From Rhodobacter sp. 24-YEA-8 (GTDB taxonomy: Bacteria; Pseudomonadota; Alphaproteobacteria; Rhodobacterales; Rhodobacteraceae): a stretch of 64,000 bases of DNA. This document shows positions 34,330 through 43,245 of this stretch, one piece after another. The position numbers were made by a program, and so were the translations under genes. Every line of letters begins with the position of its first letter. The stretch's first letter is position 1. The notes under the pieces are model-generated. The model was not told the origin of the DNA, ran no database searches, and saw only the letters and a program-made list of their open reading frames with translations. Location: assembly GCF_900105075.1 (NCBI RefSeq), contig NZ_FNSK01000001.1, forward strand, positions 2,121,001 to 2,185,000, written 5' to 3'.

Positions 34330-35411
34330 GATGCCAGCACCCGCACGGAGGCCGGCAGGAAGCCGATGGTGACATCGTCCCCTGTCCCGACCAGATCGCC
34401 CTGGCGCGACGCATTGCGGCGCGAGGCGCGCAAGGACACGCCCCCGGCCTCAAGCGTGTAATGGGTGAAGCCGCCCATGTAATTCTGGCTGATAACCTTT
34501 GCCGGAAGGGTGATCCCCTGCGCCTGGTCGCCAAGATTGATCTTTTCGGGCCGGATCGACAGCGTCGCGCGGCCGGCCTGCAGCCGGGCGGTCGCCGGTG
34601 CCTCGAAAATGCCAAGCGGTGACCGGACAGTCGCCAGGCCCTCGCGCGTCTCCAGCACATCGACATCAAGGAAATTGGTTTCGCCCACGAAATCCGCCAC
34701 AAAGCGGTTCACCGGCTCTTCATAAATCGCGGTGGGCGTGCCGATCTGCTGCACCTCGCCCGCGCCAAGGACCGCGATCCGGTCCGACATATCGAGCGCC
34801 TCTTCCTGGTCATGGGTGACAAAGACAAAGGTGATGCCGGTATCGCGCTGCAGATTGCGCAGCTCATCGCGCATCGCCTGGCGCAGTTTCAGATCCAGCG
34901 CGGACAAGGGCTCGTCCAGCAACAGGATCTCCGGCTCGGGCGCCAGCGCCCGGGCCAGGGCCACACGCTGCCGCTGCCCGCCGGACAGCTGGCCGGGCTT
35001 GCGGCCCGCCATTGCCGACATATGGACGCGTTCCAGCATCTCGCCCGCGCGCGCGCGGATCTTAGCCCGTGCCCAGCCAAGGTTTTCAAGGCCGTAGGCG
35101 ACGTTCTGCTCCAGCGTCATATGCGGGAACAGGGCGTAAGACTGGAACACCGTATTCACCCGGCGCTTATGCGGCGGGATCTGCGTCACCTCGCGCCCAT
35201 GCAGCAGGATCGCGCCCTGATCGGGGCTTTCAAACCCTGCAAGCATCCGCAAAAGCGTGGTCTTGCCGCAGCCCGACGGCCCGAGCATGGTGAAAAACTC
35301 GTTCTCGCCAATGTCGAAACTGACCGATTTCAGCGCCTGGTAGGTGCCGAAATGCTTCGAGACGCCCCGAACCTCAACGGCCTTGTCCGAAACGGCCTTA
35401 TCCTTGTGCAT
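34326..35411 (-). CDS. PotA-type spermidine/putrescine ABC transporter ATP-binding protein
   Basis: A 361-residue ATPase: Walker A GPSGCGKTT (44-52), signature LSGGQRQRVALARALA, Walker B ILLLDEPLSALD, then a C-terminal TOBE domain as in PotA. Two ATGs, at 35417 and 35411, are close together. AAGGA sits directly against the first but 6 bases before the second, so I start at 35411. The gene begins 10 bases after the amine dehydrogenase stop codon, which ties uptake and oxidation into one message. Confidence 0.9.
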   Translation of the reverse strand: MHKDKAVSDKAVEVRGVSKHFGTYQALKSVSFDIGENEFFTMLGPSGCGKTTLLRMLAGFESPDQGAILLHGREVTQIPPHKRRVNTVFQSYALFPHMTLEQNVAYGLENLGWARAKIRARAGEMLERVHMSAMAGRKPGQLSGGQRQRVALARALAPEPEILLLDEPLSALDLKLRQAMRDELRNLQRDTGITFVFVTHDQEEALDMSDRIAVLGAGEVQQIGTPTAIYEEPVNRFVADFVGETNFLDVDVLETREGLATVRSPLGIFEAPATARLQAGRATLSIRPEKINLGDQAQGITLPAKVISQNYMGGFTHYTLEAGGVSLRASRRNASRQGDLVGTGDDVTIGFLPASVRVLAS

Positions 35412-35421
35412 CACCATTCCT

Positions 35422-37503
35422 TCAGAGCGGTTCGAGTTCGGTAACTTCGCGGCGGAACGGCAGCGCGTCGCCGATATCGGAGGTGTCGAGCTCGCGGGCA
35501 TAGCGGTGGCCGGCATAGGTCGCCCAGGCGATAGGCGCGGGCGCCGCCGCATCGCCGATCAGTTTGACCGACCGGATACCGGCATCGGCCCATTCGGCCT
35601 CGCGCGCGATAAGGTCGTTGTAAAGCGCATCATCGCCAAGGCGCGAGGCGACCATCACAACGGCATCGGCCGCGAGCTCGCGGCGATGGTCGGTATAGCT
35701 GCAATTGACCTCGACCGCGCCGGCGCGCACCGCCGTCATGCCGGTGTTCAGCCGGATCTCAACACCGAGCTCCACCAGCCGCAGATGGATCGCCCCCTGT
35801 TCCAGCGTGTTGCGCGTCCAGTCCGACACATAGGCCGAGGGCGTGACCAGGATCACCTTCGCGCCCGCTTTCGCCATCACCTCGGCCATGACGCCGCCCA
35901 TGTAATAATGATCATCATCATAAACGACGACCGTCCTGCCGCTCAGATCGGCGGGATGTTTCCCCGCCATCACATCATCAGGTGTCCAGACGGGCATGGC
36001 CGCATCAATCGCCATCGGCACCACATGCTGACGCGCGACACCATCGGCCCGCCAATGTGCCCCGGTCGCGATACAGATGTTCTGGAAGCCGAATTCAAGG
36101 ATCTCGGCCGCGCCCAGACGGCTGTCGAAATAGGTCTCGACATTCGGGCGCTGGCTGATCTGGTATTGCCGGTAATCGACCACGCGGCCCCAGGCAGAAA
36201 GCCCCGGCAGCAGGCGTTCGCGCGCGACACGGCCGCCAAGGGTCGTGGTCGCCTCGGCCATGGCGACGTCATAGCCCCGCAGGGACAGCGCGCGGGCGGC
36301 CTCCAGCCCGGCAGGGCCGGAGCCGACGATCAGCACGGTCGAGCTGTCGCCTTTGGCGTTCATCTTCTCGGGATGCCAGCCCTTGCGCCATTCTTCCATA
36401 AAGGTCGGGTTCTGGGTGCAGCGCGAGATCGACATCGTCATATCGCCGGTGATGCAGATATTGCAGCCGATACATTCGCGGATATCCTCGACCCGCCCCT
36501 CGTCAATCTTTTTCGGGATGAACGGATCGGCAATCGAGGGCCGCGCGCAGCCGATGAAATCAAGAACGCCCTGGCGGATCATCCGCGCCATCACATCCGG
36601 CGAGGTGAAGCGGCCCACGCCGACCACGGGTTTCGAGGACAGCTCGCGGATGCCGGAGACCAGCACCTCCTGCGCGGCTTCCTCTTTGAAGCGCGAAGGG
36701 CCAGAACAATCCTCCCATGCCCCCTGAGCCAGATCCCAGAGATCGGGAAGATCGCCGTTCAGTTCGACGAATTCGCGCACCTCGGCATTGGAAAAGCCAA
36801 GATTTCCAATCTGTTCGTCAAGGCTGACGCGCATGGTGATCGCCATCGTGTCACCCACGGCATCGCGGATATCCGCGACCACTTCGCGGGCAAAGCGCGA
36901 GCGGTTTTCCAGGCTGCCGCCATATTCATCGCTGCGCTGATTGGTGGCACGCGACAGGAAATGCTGGAAAATGCCGAAGCCATGCGCGCCGTAAAGGCAG
37001 ATCAGGTCAAAGCCGGCAAGTTTCGAACGTTTCGCGGCATTGACGAACCAGCGCCTGAGATCGGTGATGTCGGATTTCGACAGCGCGCGCGCCGAGACCG
37101 GGTCATTCGTGAAGGTGCGGATCGGCATGGCCGAGGGCGCCAGAGGCACCTCTTTGGTGTAGAAATTCGGGCCATTGATCCCGGAATAGGCCAGCTGGAT
37201 CCCCGCCAGCGCGCCATGGGTTTTCATCGCATCCGACATCCGGCGAAGCCCCGGAATGTCTTTGTCTTCCCAAAGCCTTAACTCGATGAAAGGGGTGATT
37301 TCCGAACTGTGATGCATCTCGGTCTGTTCGGTGAAAATGACCCCCCAGCCGCCTTCAGCCTTAATGCCACGCATGGCCGCAGCAGCAGATGGATCGCGGT
37401 AGCCGCCCCCATTGCAATGTGGCACCTGGTAAAAGCGGTTCTTCGCCACAAGAGGGCCAATGGCCAGCGGCTCGAACAGGATATCATATTTCGGGTCGCG
37501 CAT
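35422..37503 (-). CDS. TMADH-family flavoprotein amine dehydrogenase, histamine dehydrogenase-like
   Basis: A 693-residue iron-sulfur flavoprotein aligning end to end with trimethylamine dehydrogenase. Cys30 (QVPHC) is the covalent 6-S-FMN site and Y171/H174 (YGAH) are catalytic. C344, C347, C350 and C362 (CIGCNIC, then x11-C) hold a 4Fe-4S cluster, and VGSGPAGLEAA (about 393) begins the ADP-binding domain. The TMADH aromatic bowl Tyr60/Trp264/Trp355 is replaced by Q60/W256/D354. As I recall, that is the Gln/Trp/Asp set of histamine dehydrogenase, and it argues against trimethylamine. The reaction would be oxidative deamination of a primary amine to an aldehyde and ammonia. The start is the ATG at 37501-37503. 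It heads the Pot transporter operon behind a LysR-type box. Confidence 0.85.
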   Translation of the reverse strand: MRDPKYDILFEPLAIGPLVAKNRFYQVPHCNGGGYRDPSAAAAMRGIKAEGGWGVIFTEQTEMHHSSEITPFIELRLWEDKDIPGLRRMSDAMKTHGALAGIQLAYSGINGPNFYTKEVPLAPSAMPIRTFTNDPVSARALSKSDITDLRRWFVNAAKRSKLAGFDLICLYGAHGFGIFQHFLSRATNQRSDEYGGSLENRSRFAREVVADIRDAVGDTMAITMRVSLDEQIGNLGFSNAEVREFVELNGDLPDLWDLAQGAWEDCSGPSRFKEEAAQEVLVSGIRELSSKPVVGVGRFTSPDVMARMIRQGVLDFIGCARPSIADPFIPKKIDEGRVEDIRECIGCNICITGDMTMSISRCTQNPTFMEEWRKGWHPEKMNAKGDSSTVLIVGSGPAGLEAARALSLRGYDVAMAEATTTLGGRVARERLLPGLSAWGRVVDYRQYQISQRPNVETYFDSRLGAAEILEFGFQNICIATGAHWRADGVARQHVVPMAIDAAMPVWTPDDVMAGKHPADLSGRTVVVYDDDHYYMGGVMAEVMAKAGAKVILVTPSAYVSDWTRNTLEQGAIHLRLVELGVEIRLNTGMTAVRAGAVEVNCSYTDHRRELAADAVVMVASRLGDDALYNDLIAREAEWADAGIRSVKLIGDAAAPAPIAWATYAGHRYARELDTSDIGDALPFRREVTELEPL

Positions 37504-37601
37504 CTGGGGACATCCTTGATGCAGGGTCAGGGGGAAAAGCGGGATCTGCCCCATAGGATTGCCGGGGCCTGGCCTGGTAAATGATGGGTTTCGGAAGCCT
37601 T

Positions 37602-37620
37602 GCTTAGACTGCGCCTAATC
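37602..37620 (-). promoter_or_regulatory. LysR-type box upstream of the amine dehydrogenase operon
   Basis: On the minus strand the site reads GATTAG-GCGCAGT-CTAAGC. The TTAG-N7-CTAA core (37604-37618) contains the T-N11-A spacing typical of LysR regulators. It lies about 100 bases before the start codon. A second copy with the same flanks is found before the monooxygenase gene at 43246-43264. Confidence 0.6.
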
Positions 37621-37745
37621 AGCACCTCACCGGGGCGGGATGCCTGGGCATAGCGCGGTTCCAGACAGCGGAAAACAATACCAATCATAAGAAAACAAAC
37701 AAGAATTCGCAGGATTGCGACGTTTCAGGCTCGCAAGCGGTTCGG

Positions 37746-37803
37746 CCCCGCCGCAAGAGGGGATGCGACGGGGGAACGGGCCGGAACCAGGCCGCCCGGC
37801 CTG
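37746..37803 (-). terminator. Tandem GC-rich hairpins downstream of the aldehyde dehydrogenase gene
   Basis: Two stems lie just past the stop codon: CCCCGCCGCA (37746-37755) with TGCGACGGGG (37764-37773), 9 of 10 paired, and the perfect CAGGCCG/CGGCCTG (37788-37794 and 37797-37803). No uridine run follows, so Rho-independent termination is uncertain. Confidence 0.4.
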
Positions 37804-37827
37804 CGCCCGAAAAAGAGGCTTAGCTGC

Positions 37828-39318
37828 TTAGTATTTGATCCAGATTGTTTTCAGCGCCGAATATTTGTCAAAGCTGTGCAAGGACAGATCCCGGCCGAAT
37901 CCCGATTGTTTCATACCGCCAAAGGGCGTCATCGCGGAAAGCGCATCCACCGTATTGACTGATACCGTCCCCGCATGGAGGCCATCCGACACTGACAGGG
38001 CCCGGCTCAGATCCCGGGTCCAGACCGAGGCCGCGAGGCCATATTCGCTGTCATTGGCGATCTTCAGCGCCTCTTCCTCGCTGTCAAACGGTGTCACGGC
38101 CAGGACCGGGCCGAAGACCTCTTCCTTCGCGATCCGGGCGTCAGGCGAAACATCGGCAAAGATCGTGGCGCCGATATAGCAATCCGATCCGTCACGGGTC
38201 TCGCGGTCCCCGCCATGCACCAACCGCGCCTCGGCCTTGCCGATCTCGATATATTGCGCGACCTTGTCGGCATGGGCTTTTTCCACCAGCGGCCCCATGC
38301 GGGTGGCCAGATCCAGCGGGTCGCCCAGCGGCCAGGCGGCTGTGGCCGCGATCAGCTTTTCGGTGAATTCCTCCTGCACCGAGCGCGCGACGAGGATGCG
38401 GGAATTGGCAGAACAGACCTCGCCCGAATTGAACAGGATCCCGAAGGCCGCCATCGTCGCGGCCTGGTCCAGATCGGCATCGGCGAAGATCAGGTTCGGC
38501 GATTTGCCTCCGGTCTCCAGCCAGACCTGTTTCATATTGCTTTGGGCGGCATAGTTCATGAACCGCTTGCCGGTCGCGGTCGATCCGGTGAAGACCAGCG
38601 CATCGACATCGCCGTGCAGGCCAAGCGCCTGGCCTGCCTCGACGCCGTAACCCGGAACCACATTCAGCACCCCGTCAGGCAGCCCGGCCTCAGAAGCAAG
38701 TTCGGCAAGGAACAAAGCCGACAAAGGCGATTGTTCGGCCGGTTTCAGCACCACGGAGTTCCCCATGGCCAGTGCGGGTGCGAGTTTCCAGGTCGCCATA
38801 TCGAGCGGGAAGTTCCACGGCACCACCGCCCCGATCACGCCCAGGGGCGCGCGCCGGATCAGAGCCAGATCGCGGCCTCCCGTGGGCGCGACCTCGTCAT
38901 AAAGCTTGTCGATGGCCTCGGCATGCCACTGGAAGAAATGCGCCGATCCGGGAACGTCGATGGTCGAGCTGTCACCGATGGGCTTGCCCATATCCAGCGT
39001 TTCCAGCAGCGCCAGTTCCGCGACATTCTCGCGGATCAGGCCTGCGAGCTTCAGCAGCACCTCTTTGCGTGCCGAAGGCGTCTGACGCGACCAGCGCCCG
39101 TCGTCAAAGGCCCGCCGTGCCGCCGTCACCGCAAGGTCAATATCCGCCGCCATGCCGCGCGACACTTCGGTCAGCACGGTGCCATTCGCAGGGTTCACCG
39201 TGGCAAACCGCCCGCCCGCCTGTGCATCCCGGAACGCCCCGTCAATATAAAGCTGGTTGCGAAAGCGAAGCGCGCCGGCACGGGCGCGCCATTCGGCGGA
39301 GGTGGCGGGAAGGGTCAT
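37828..39318 (-). CDS. NAD(P)-dependent aldehyde dehydrogenase (PuuC/gamma-glutamyl-aminobutyraldehyde dehydrogenase type)
   Basis: A 496-residue class I aldehyde dehydrogenase. Cofactor site VIGAVVPWNFPLDMATWK, catalytic Glu in WLETGGKSPNL, nucleophile Cys in NSGEVCSANSR, and the C-terminal PFGGMKQSGFGRDLS are all intact. The closest recognisable type is PuuC, which handles aldehydes from amine oxidation. Here it would oxidise the aldehyde made by the amine dehydrogenase operon; imidazole acetaldehyde fits the pathway model. It is the last gene of the monooxygenase-aspA-lysR unit, 13 bases after lysR. Confidence 0.88.
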   Translation of the reverse strand: MTLPATSAEWRARAGALRFRNQLYIDGAFRDAQAGGRFATVNPANGTVLTEVSRGMAADIDLAVTAARRAFDDGRWSRQTPSARKEVLLKLAGLIRENVAELALLETLDMGKPIGDSSTIDVPGSAHFFQWHAEAIDKLYDEVAPTGGRDLALIRRAPLGVIGAVVPWNFPLDMATWKLAPALAMGNSVVLKPAEQSPLSALFLAELASEAGLPDGVLNVVPGYGVEAGQALGLHGDVDALVFTGSTATGKRFMNYAAQSNMKQVWLETGGKSPNLIFADADLDQAATMAAFGILFNSGEVCSANSRILVARSVQEEFTEKLIAATAAWPLGDPLDLATRMGPLVEKAHADKVAQYIEIGKAEARLVHGGDRETRDGSDCYIGATIFADVSPDARIAKEEVFGPVLAVTPFDSEEEALKIANDSEYGLAASVWTRDLSRALSVSDGLHAGTVSVNTVDALSAMTPFGGMKQSGFGRDLSLHSFDKYSALKTIWIKY

Positions 39319-39331
39319 GGTCTTGCTCCTG

Positions 39332-40279
39332 TCAGGTCTCGGGCGGCACCGAGAGGCGGCGAATTCCGGGATGCACCCCGTCTTTCAGCTTCTCGCTGCA
39401 AAATTCGATGAAACGGCGCACGGTCAGCGATTTCGCCGCGTCGCGCATGGTGATGATCCCGAGCCGCATCGGGCGCGGATTGCCGCTCAGCGGGATGTCG
39501 ATCAGCCGCCCGCCATCCAGCGCCAGATCAATCGCGGGCCGGATATTGGCGATGGAATAGCCGAAGCGATTGGCCACCAGGGCCCGCATCACCCAGATGT
39601 CACGGGTCCGCTCGACGATATTGGGGCTGCACCCGGCCTCGCGGAACAGCGAGATGAAATAGCTGGCACTATAGGGCAGATCGAGGAGGATCATCGGGTG
39701 TTCAGCCAGATCCTCAAGGCTGACACTGTCACGATCCGCCAGCGGATGGCCCTCGTGCAGGACCGCATGAGGCGGCAGCGCGCCCAGCTCGTGGAACTCC
39801 ATATCCGACGGGATATCAAGGTCATAGCTCAGCGCGAGGTCAAAGCGCGCCAGCCGCAGGCCTTCGATGATACCCGCATGATCCAGCTCGTTCTGGGCGA
39901 ATTCCACCTCGGGATAGCTTTCGCAGAAGGTGCGACGCAACGCGGGGATCACGACCTGCGCAAAGGTCATCAGGCAGGCGACATGCAAGGGCCCGCGCAC
40001 CTGCCCCGTCACCTCATTTGAAAGCGCGTTGAGCGCGGCCGCCTCGGTCAGGATGCGGCGCGCCTGTTCGACAAAGCTGCGCCCGGCCTGGGTCAGCGAC
40101 AGCCCATGCGCGTGGCGGCGCACGAAAAGCGTGATGCGGAATTCGCGCTCCAGCTGCGAGATGGCCGCCGAAACCGAGGGCGCCGAGACATTCACCCGCT
40201 CTGCCGCCTCGGTGACCGAGCCATAATCCCCCACCGCCACCAGATATTCCAGCTGTCTGAGCGTGAACCTGAGCGCCAT
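39332..40279 (-). CDS. LysR family transcriptional regulator
   Basis: A 315-residue LysR protein. The N-terminal helix-turn-helix is MALRFTLRQLEYLVAVGDYG then VNVSAPSVSAAISQLEREF, followed by a periplasmic-binding-protein-like effector domain. The start is the ATG at 40277-40279; the longer frame adds 39 unrelated residues. It lies inside the operon it may control, between aspA and the aldehyde dehydrogenase gene. It is the natural candidate to bind the two shared GATTAG-N7-CTAAGC boxes. Confidence 0.88.
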   Translation of the reverse strand: MALRFTLRQLEYLVAVGDYGSVTEAAERVNVSAPSVSAAISQLEREFRITLFVRRHAHGLSLTQAGRSFVEQARRILTEAAALNALSNEVTGQVRGPLHVACLMTFAQVVIPALRRTFCESYPEVEFAQNELDHAGIIEGLRLARFDLALSYDLDIPSDMEFHELGALPPHAVLHEGHPLADRDSVSLEDLAEHPMILLDLPYSASYFISLFREAGCSPNIVERTRDIWVMRALVANRFGYSIANIRPAIDLALDGGRLIDIPLSGNPRPMRLGIITMRDAAKSLTVRRFIEFCSEKLKDGVHPGIRRLSVPPET

Positions 40280-40392
40280 CCCTGCCCCTTTCCGATCCCC
40301 TGTTGCCGGCGGAGCATAGACCAGACAGGGGCCCGACCGCGAGACTTGCGCGGGCCCGGTGGCTGAAACTTTGACGGGGCGCGCGCCAGAGC

Positions 40393-41817
40393 TCATCCCC
40401 CCCTCACCTGCGGTGAGATCAGGGGCCGAGAGGGCCGGGTCAGGTGTTCCGGGCTGAGGATCGTGGCCAACAGCGCCTCGGGCAAGAGCCCGCGCTCCAG
40501 CGCAAGCTCGCAGACGCCCCGGCCCGAGGCAAAGGCCTCGCGCGCCAGCTCGGTCGCGTTTTCATAGCCAATATAGGGGTTCAGCGCAGTGACGATGCCG
40601 ATGGATTGCGTCACCGACTGCGCCAGCGCCGCGCGATTGGCGGTGATGCCCGTGATGCAATGCGCGCGCAGGGTCTCACATCCCGCCGTCAGATGGCGGA
40701 TCGAGCGCGAGATGGTACAGGCGATCACCGGCTCAAAGGCATTCAGCTGCAACTGCCCGGCCTCGGCCGCCATGGTGATCGTGATGTCATTGCCGATCAC
40801 CCCGAACGCGATCTGATTCACCACTTCGGGAATCACCGGATTGACCTTGCCGGGCATGATCGACGACCCGGCCTGGCGGGCGGGAAGGTTGATTTCATTT
40901 AACCCCGCACGGGGGCCAGAGGATAAAAGCCTGAGATCGTTGCAGGTTTTAGACAGCTTCACCGCCACCCGCTTCAACACGCCCGAGACCTGAACAAAGA
41001 CGCCGCAATCCTGGGTCGCCTCGATCAGGTCGGGCGCGTTGATCAGCGGAATGCCGGTCAGCGCCTCAAGACGGGCGCGGGCCCGTGCGGCATAATCGGG
41101 ATGGGCGGTCAGGCCCGTGCCGACGGCTGTCGCGCCAAGGTTGATCTCACATAACAGCGCGCGGGCCTCGCAAAGCCGCGCCTCGTCTTCGGCCAGCATG
41201 GTGGCGAAGGCGCCGAATTCCTGACCCAGGGTCATCGGGACCGCTTCCTGAAGCTGGGTGCGGCCCATCTTGAGGATATCGCTGAACTCCGCTGCTTTGG
41301 CCGCGAAAGCCTGCCGCAGATCCGCCATCGCGGTCAGAAGCCGGCCAATCGCCGTCCAGGTCGCCAGCCGCAGCGCGGTCGGATAGACGTCATTGGTACT
41401 TTGGCCCAGATTGACATGCTCATTCGGGTGCAGATGCGCGTAATCGCCTTTCGTCCGGCCCATCAGTTCCAGCGCGCGATTGGCGATGACCTCATTCGCG
41501 TTCATATTGGTCGAGGTACCGGCCCCGCCCTGCATCTGATCGACCAGGAACTGATCGCGCAGCGCGCCCGCCATGATCTCACGGCAGGCGGCGATGATCG
41601 CGGCGGCATGGGGCCCCTGCAGCAGGCCAAGATCGCGATTGGCCTCGGCCGCGGCCAGTTTGATCGCGGCCAGCGCATGGATCAGATCGCCCTCTTCGCC
41701 GATCACCCGGCCCGAGATCGCGAAATTCTCACGCGCCCGCAGGGTATGGATGCCCCAATAGGCCGCACCCGGCACCTCGCGCGGGCCAAGCAGATCCTGT
41801 TCGATGCGGACGGTCAT
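40393..41817 (-). CDS. aspA: Aspartate ammonia-lyase (aspartase)
   Basis: A 474-residue fumarase/aspartase superfamily enzyme. Motifs are GGAGTSTNMNANEV, HPNEHVNLGQSTNDV and the mobile catalytic loop GSSIMPGKVNPVIPE. The first motif and the length favour aspartase over class II fumarase; argininosuccinate lyase is excluded by size. It converts aspartate to fumarate and ammonia. The start is the ATG at 41815-41817 (MTVRIEQDLLG). Its place in an amine-oxidation operon is notable. Bacterial histamine catabolism is known to run through aspartate to fumarate, so aspA would be the terminal step. Confidence 0.85.
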   Translation of the reverse strand: MTVRIEQDLLGPREVPGAAYWGIHTLRARENFAISGRVIGEEGDLIHALAAIKLAAAEANRDLGLLQGPHAAAIIAACREIMAGALRDQFLVDQMQGGAGTSTNMNANEVIANRALELMGRTKGDYAHLHPNEHVNLGQSTNDVYPTALRLATWTAIGRLLTAMADLRQAFAAKAAEFSDILKMGRTQLQEAVPMTLGQEFGAFATMLAEDEARLCEARALLCEINLGATAVGTGLTAHPDYAARARARLEALTGIPLINAPDLIEATQDCGVFVQVSGVLKRVAVKLSKTCNDLRLLSSGPRAGLNEINLPARQAGSSIMPGKVNPVIPEVVNQIAFGVIGNDITITMAAEAGQLQLNAFEPVIACTISRSIRHLTAGCETLRAHCITGITANRAALAQSVTQSIGIVTALNPYIGYENATELAREAFASGRGVCELALERGLLPEALLATILSPEHLTRPSRPLISPQVRGG

Positions 41818-41841
41818 TGCGGCTCCGGCAAGCGGGGTCAG

Positions 41842-41863
41842 TCCCGGGCGACGACCCGCCCGG
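41842..41863. terminator. Hairpin between the monooxygenase and aspA genes
   Basis: CCCGGGCG (41842-41849) pairs with CGCCCGGG (41856-41863) around a 6-base loop in the 70-base gap. There is no uridine run; partial attenuation or message stabilisation is possible. Confidence 0.4.
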
Positions 41864-41887
41864 GGGGATGTTACGGCAAGGCCTAGA

Positions 41888-43132
41888 TCAGGCCGGAACC
41901 GCCTGCTCTGCCGCGATATGACCGGCAAGCCGGTCAGCATCATGCCAGACCCCCCAGATGAAAGAGGAGCCGCGCATCGACAGCCAGGGCAGACCGAGGA
42001 AGTAAAGCCCCGGCACCGCCGAGACGCCGCCTGAATGCGCCGGGCGACCGCGTTCATCGAAGATGTCGGCCTTGATCCAGCTGAAATCCAGCGCATAGCC
42101 AGTGGCCCAGAGGATCGTGGTGATACCCTCTTTCGCCAGATCCAGCGCCAGCACGGGATCGGTGAGGCAGGCAGGATCCGCGCCGATCAGATGCGCCTCG
42201 GGTTCCTCGGGCAAATCGAGGCCCTGGCTTGCCACATGGGCATCGGCCTGCTGCAAAAGGCCGAGGTAATTCGCATCGCCCTGCGCCACATTCTTCGCCA
42301 GATCGGGCGCGAAATGCATCACGCCATTCTCATAGCGCGCGGTCATCCCGACAAGCCCCATGCCTTCATTCGCAAGGCGGCGGAAATCGACGGTCTGCCC
42401 CCCCCGCGCGCCGCTGACCGCGATGGTCACATGTTCGGTGCCGGGTGTGGGCGTGGTCGTGTCCCAGATACCAAGTGCGCCCAGCCACCAGACGAAATCC
42501 TTGCCGCGATAGCGCCGCGGCGGGCGGTCATGCGCCCCGACCGAGAGCCAGACTTTGCGGCCCGCGCGCCGCAGCTCATCGGCGATCTGCACCCCCGAAG
42601 ACCCGGCACCGACCACAAGCACGCCGCCTTCGGGCAGCTGATCGGGGTTCTTATAGCCATGCGAATGCAGCTGATGCAGACCGGCACTCGCGGGCACCAC
42701 CGGCGGGATCACCGGTTTCTGGAACGCGCCGGTGGCCGCCACAACATTCTGCGCCTCGATCACGCCTTCGGAGGTCTCGACCCGGAAACCCGTCTCAAGC
42801 GGCTGAACAGAAGTGACCGTCACGCCGCAGCGCACCGGCGAGTTGTTTTGCGCGACGCAGGCCTCGAAATAGGCCGCAACCCGGTCGTGATGGGCAAAAG
42901 CGTCGGGGTCGAGCTCCTCGAAGGTCAGCGTCGGGAAACGGTCATGCCAGACCGGGCCATTGGCCACCAGCGAATCCCACCGCGCCGTGCGCCAGCTTTC
43001 CGCGATGCGGTTCTTTTCCACCACCAGATGCGACAGGCCGCGCCGGCCCAGATGCTCGCTCATCGCGACACCGGCCTGGCCGGCCCCGATCACGAGAGTA
43101 TCGACTTTTTCGACAGACGTTTCGGCGGACAT
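41888..43132 (-). CDS. Flavin-containing monooxygenase (CzcO/FMO-like)
   Basis: A 414-residue class B type flavoprotein. FAD-binding GAGQAG lies near residues 17-22 (DTLVIGAGQAGVAMSEHL) and NADP-binding GAGSSG in the middle (GVLVVGAGSSGVQIADEL). An ATGY-like segment, ILWATGYALDF, precedes the C-terminus. Such enzymes insert one oxygen atom using NADPH and O2. Leading the aspA-lysR-aldehyde dehydrogenase unit, it is a candidate imidazole-acetate monooxygenase. This is inference from gene content; no pocket residues can be read for that substrate. Confidence 0.82.
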   Translation of the reverse strand: MSAETSVEKVDTLVIGAGQAGVAMSEHLGRRGLSHLVVEKNRIAESWRTARWDSLVANGPVWHDRFPTLTFEELDPDAFAHHDRVAAYFEACVAQNNSPVRCGVTVTSVQPLETGFRVETSEGVIEAQNVVAATGAFQKPVIPPVVPASAGLHQLHSHGYKNPDQLPEGGVLVVGAGSSGVQIADELRRAGRKVWLSVGAHDRPPRRYRGKDFVWWLGALGIWDTTTPTPGTEHVTIAVSGARGGQTVDFRRLANEGMGLVGMTARYENGVMHFAPDLAKNVAQGDANYLGLLQQADAHVASQGLDLPEEPEAHLIGADPACLTDPVLALDLAKEGITTILWATGYALDFSWIKADIFDERGRPAHSGGVSAVPGLYFLGLPWLSMRGSSFIWGVWHDADRLAGHIAAEQAVPA

Positions 43133-43245
43133 TTCGGCTTCCTCACGCGGAAAGTGACAGAGGGTGACCGCCGGATCGGCCGGTCGCCTGAGGAAATGAT
43201 GCCGCTGAAAAACCTGATTTGCCTATGAGCGTTTCTTGCAGCCCT

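Larger units (their letters stand above)
37504..37827. other. Intergenic region between the aldehyde dehydrogenase and amine dehydrogenase genes
   Basis: This 324-base gap has no gene. From the right it holds two GC-rich hairpins (37746-37803) that may terminate the aldehyde dehydrogenase transcript. Next is an unusually A/T-rich stretch (37671-37712) that suits a promoter on the minus strand, then the LysR-type box at 37602-37620. The leftmost 100 bases form the leader of the amine dehydrogenase operon. Confidence 0.65.

Noticed and set aside
35422..37503. Trimethylamine dehydrogenase as the specific call
   Set aside because: Two of the three aromatic-bowl residues for trimethylamine are replaced (Q60, D354), so only the family-level identity is safe, with a histamine-type pocket preferred.
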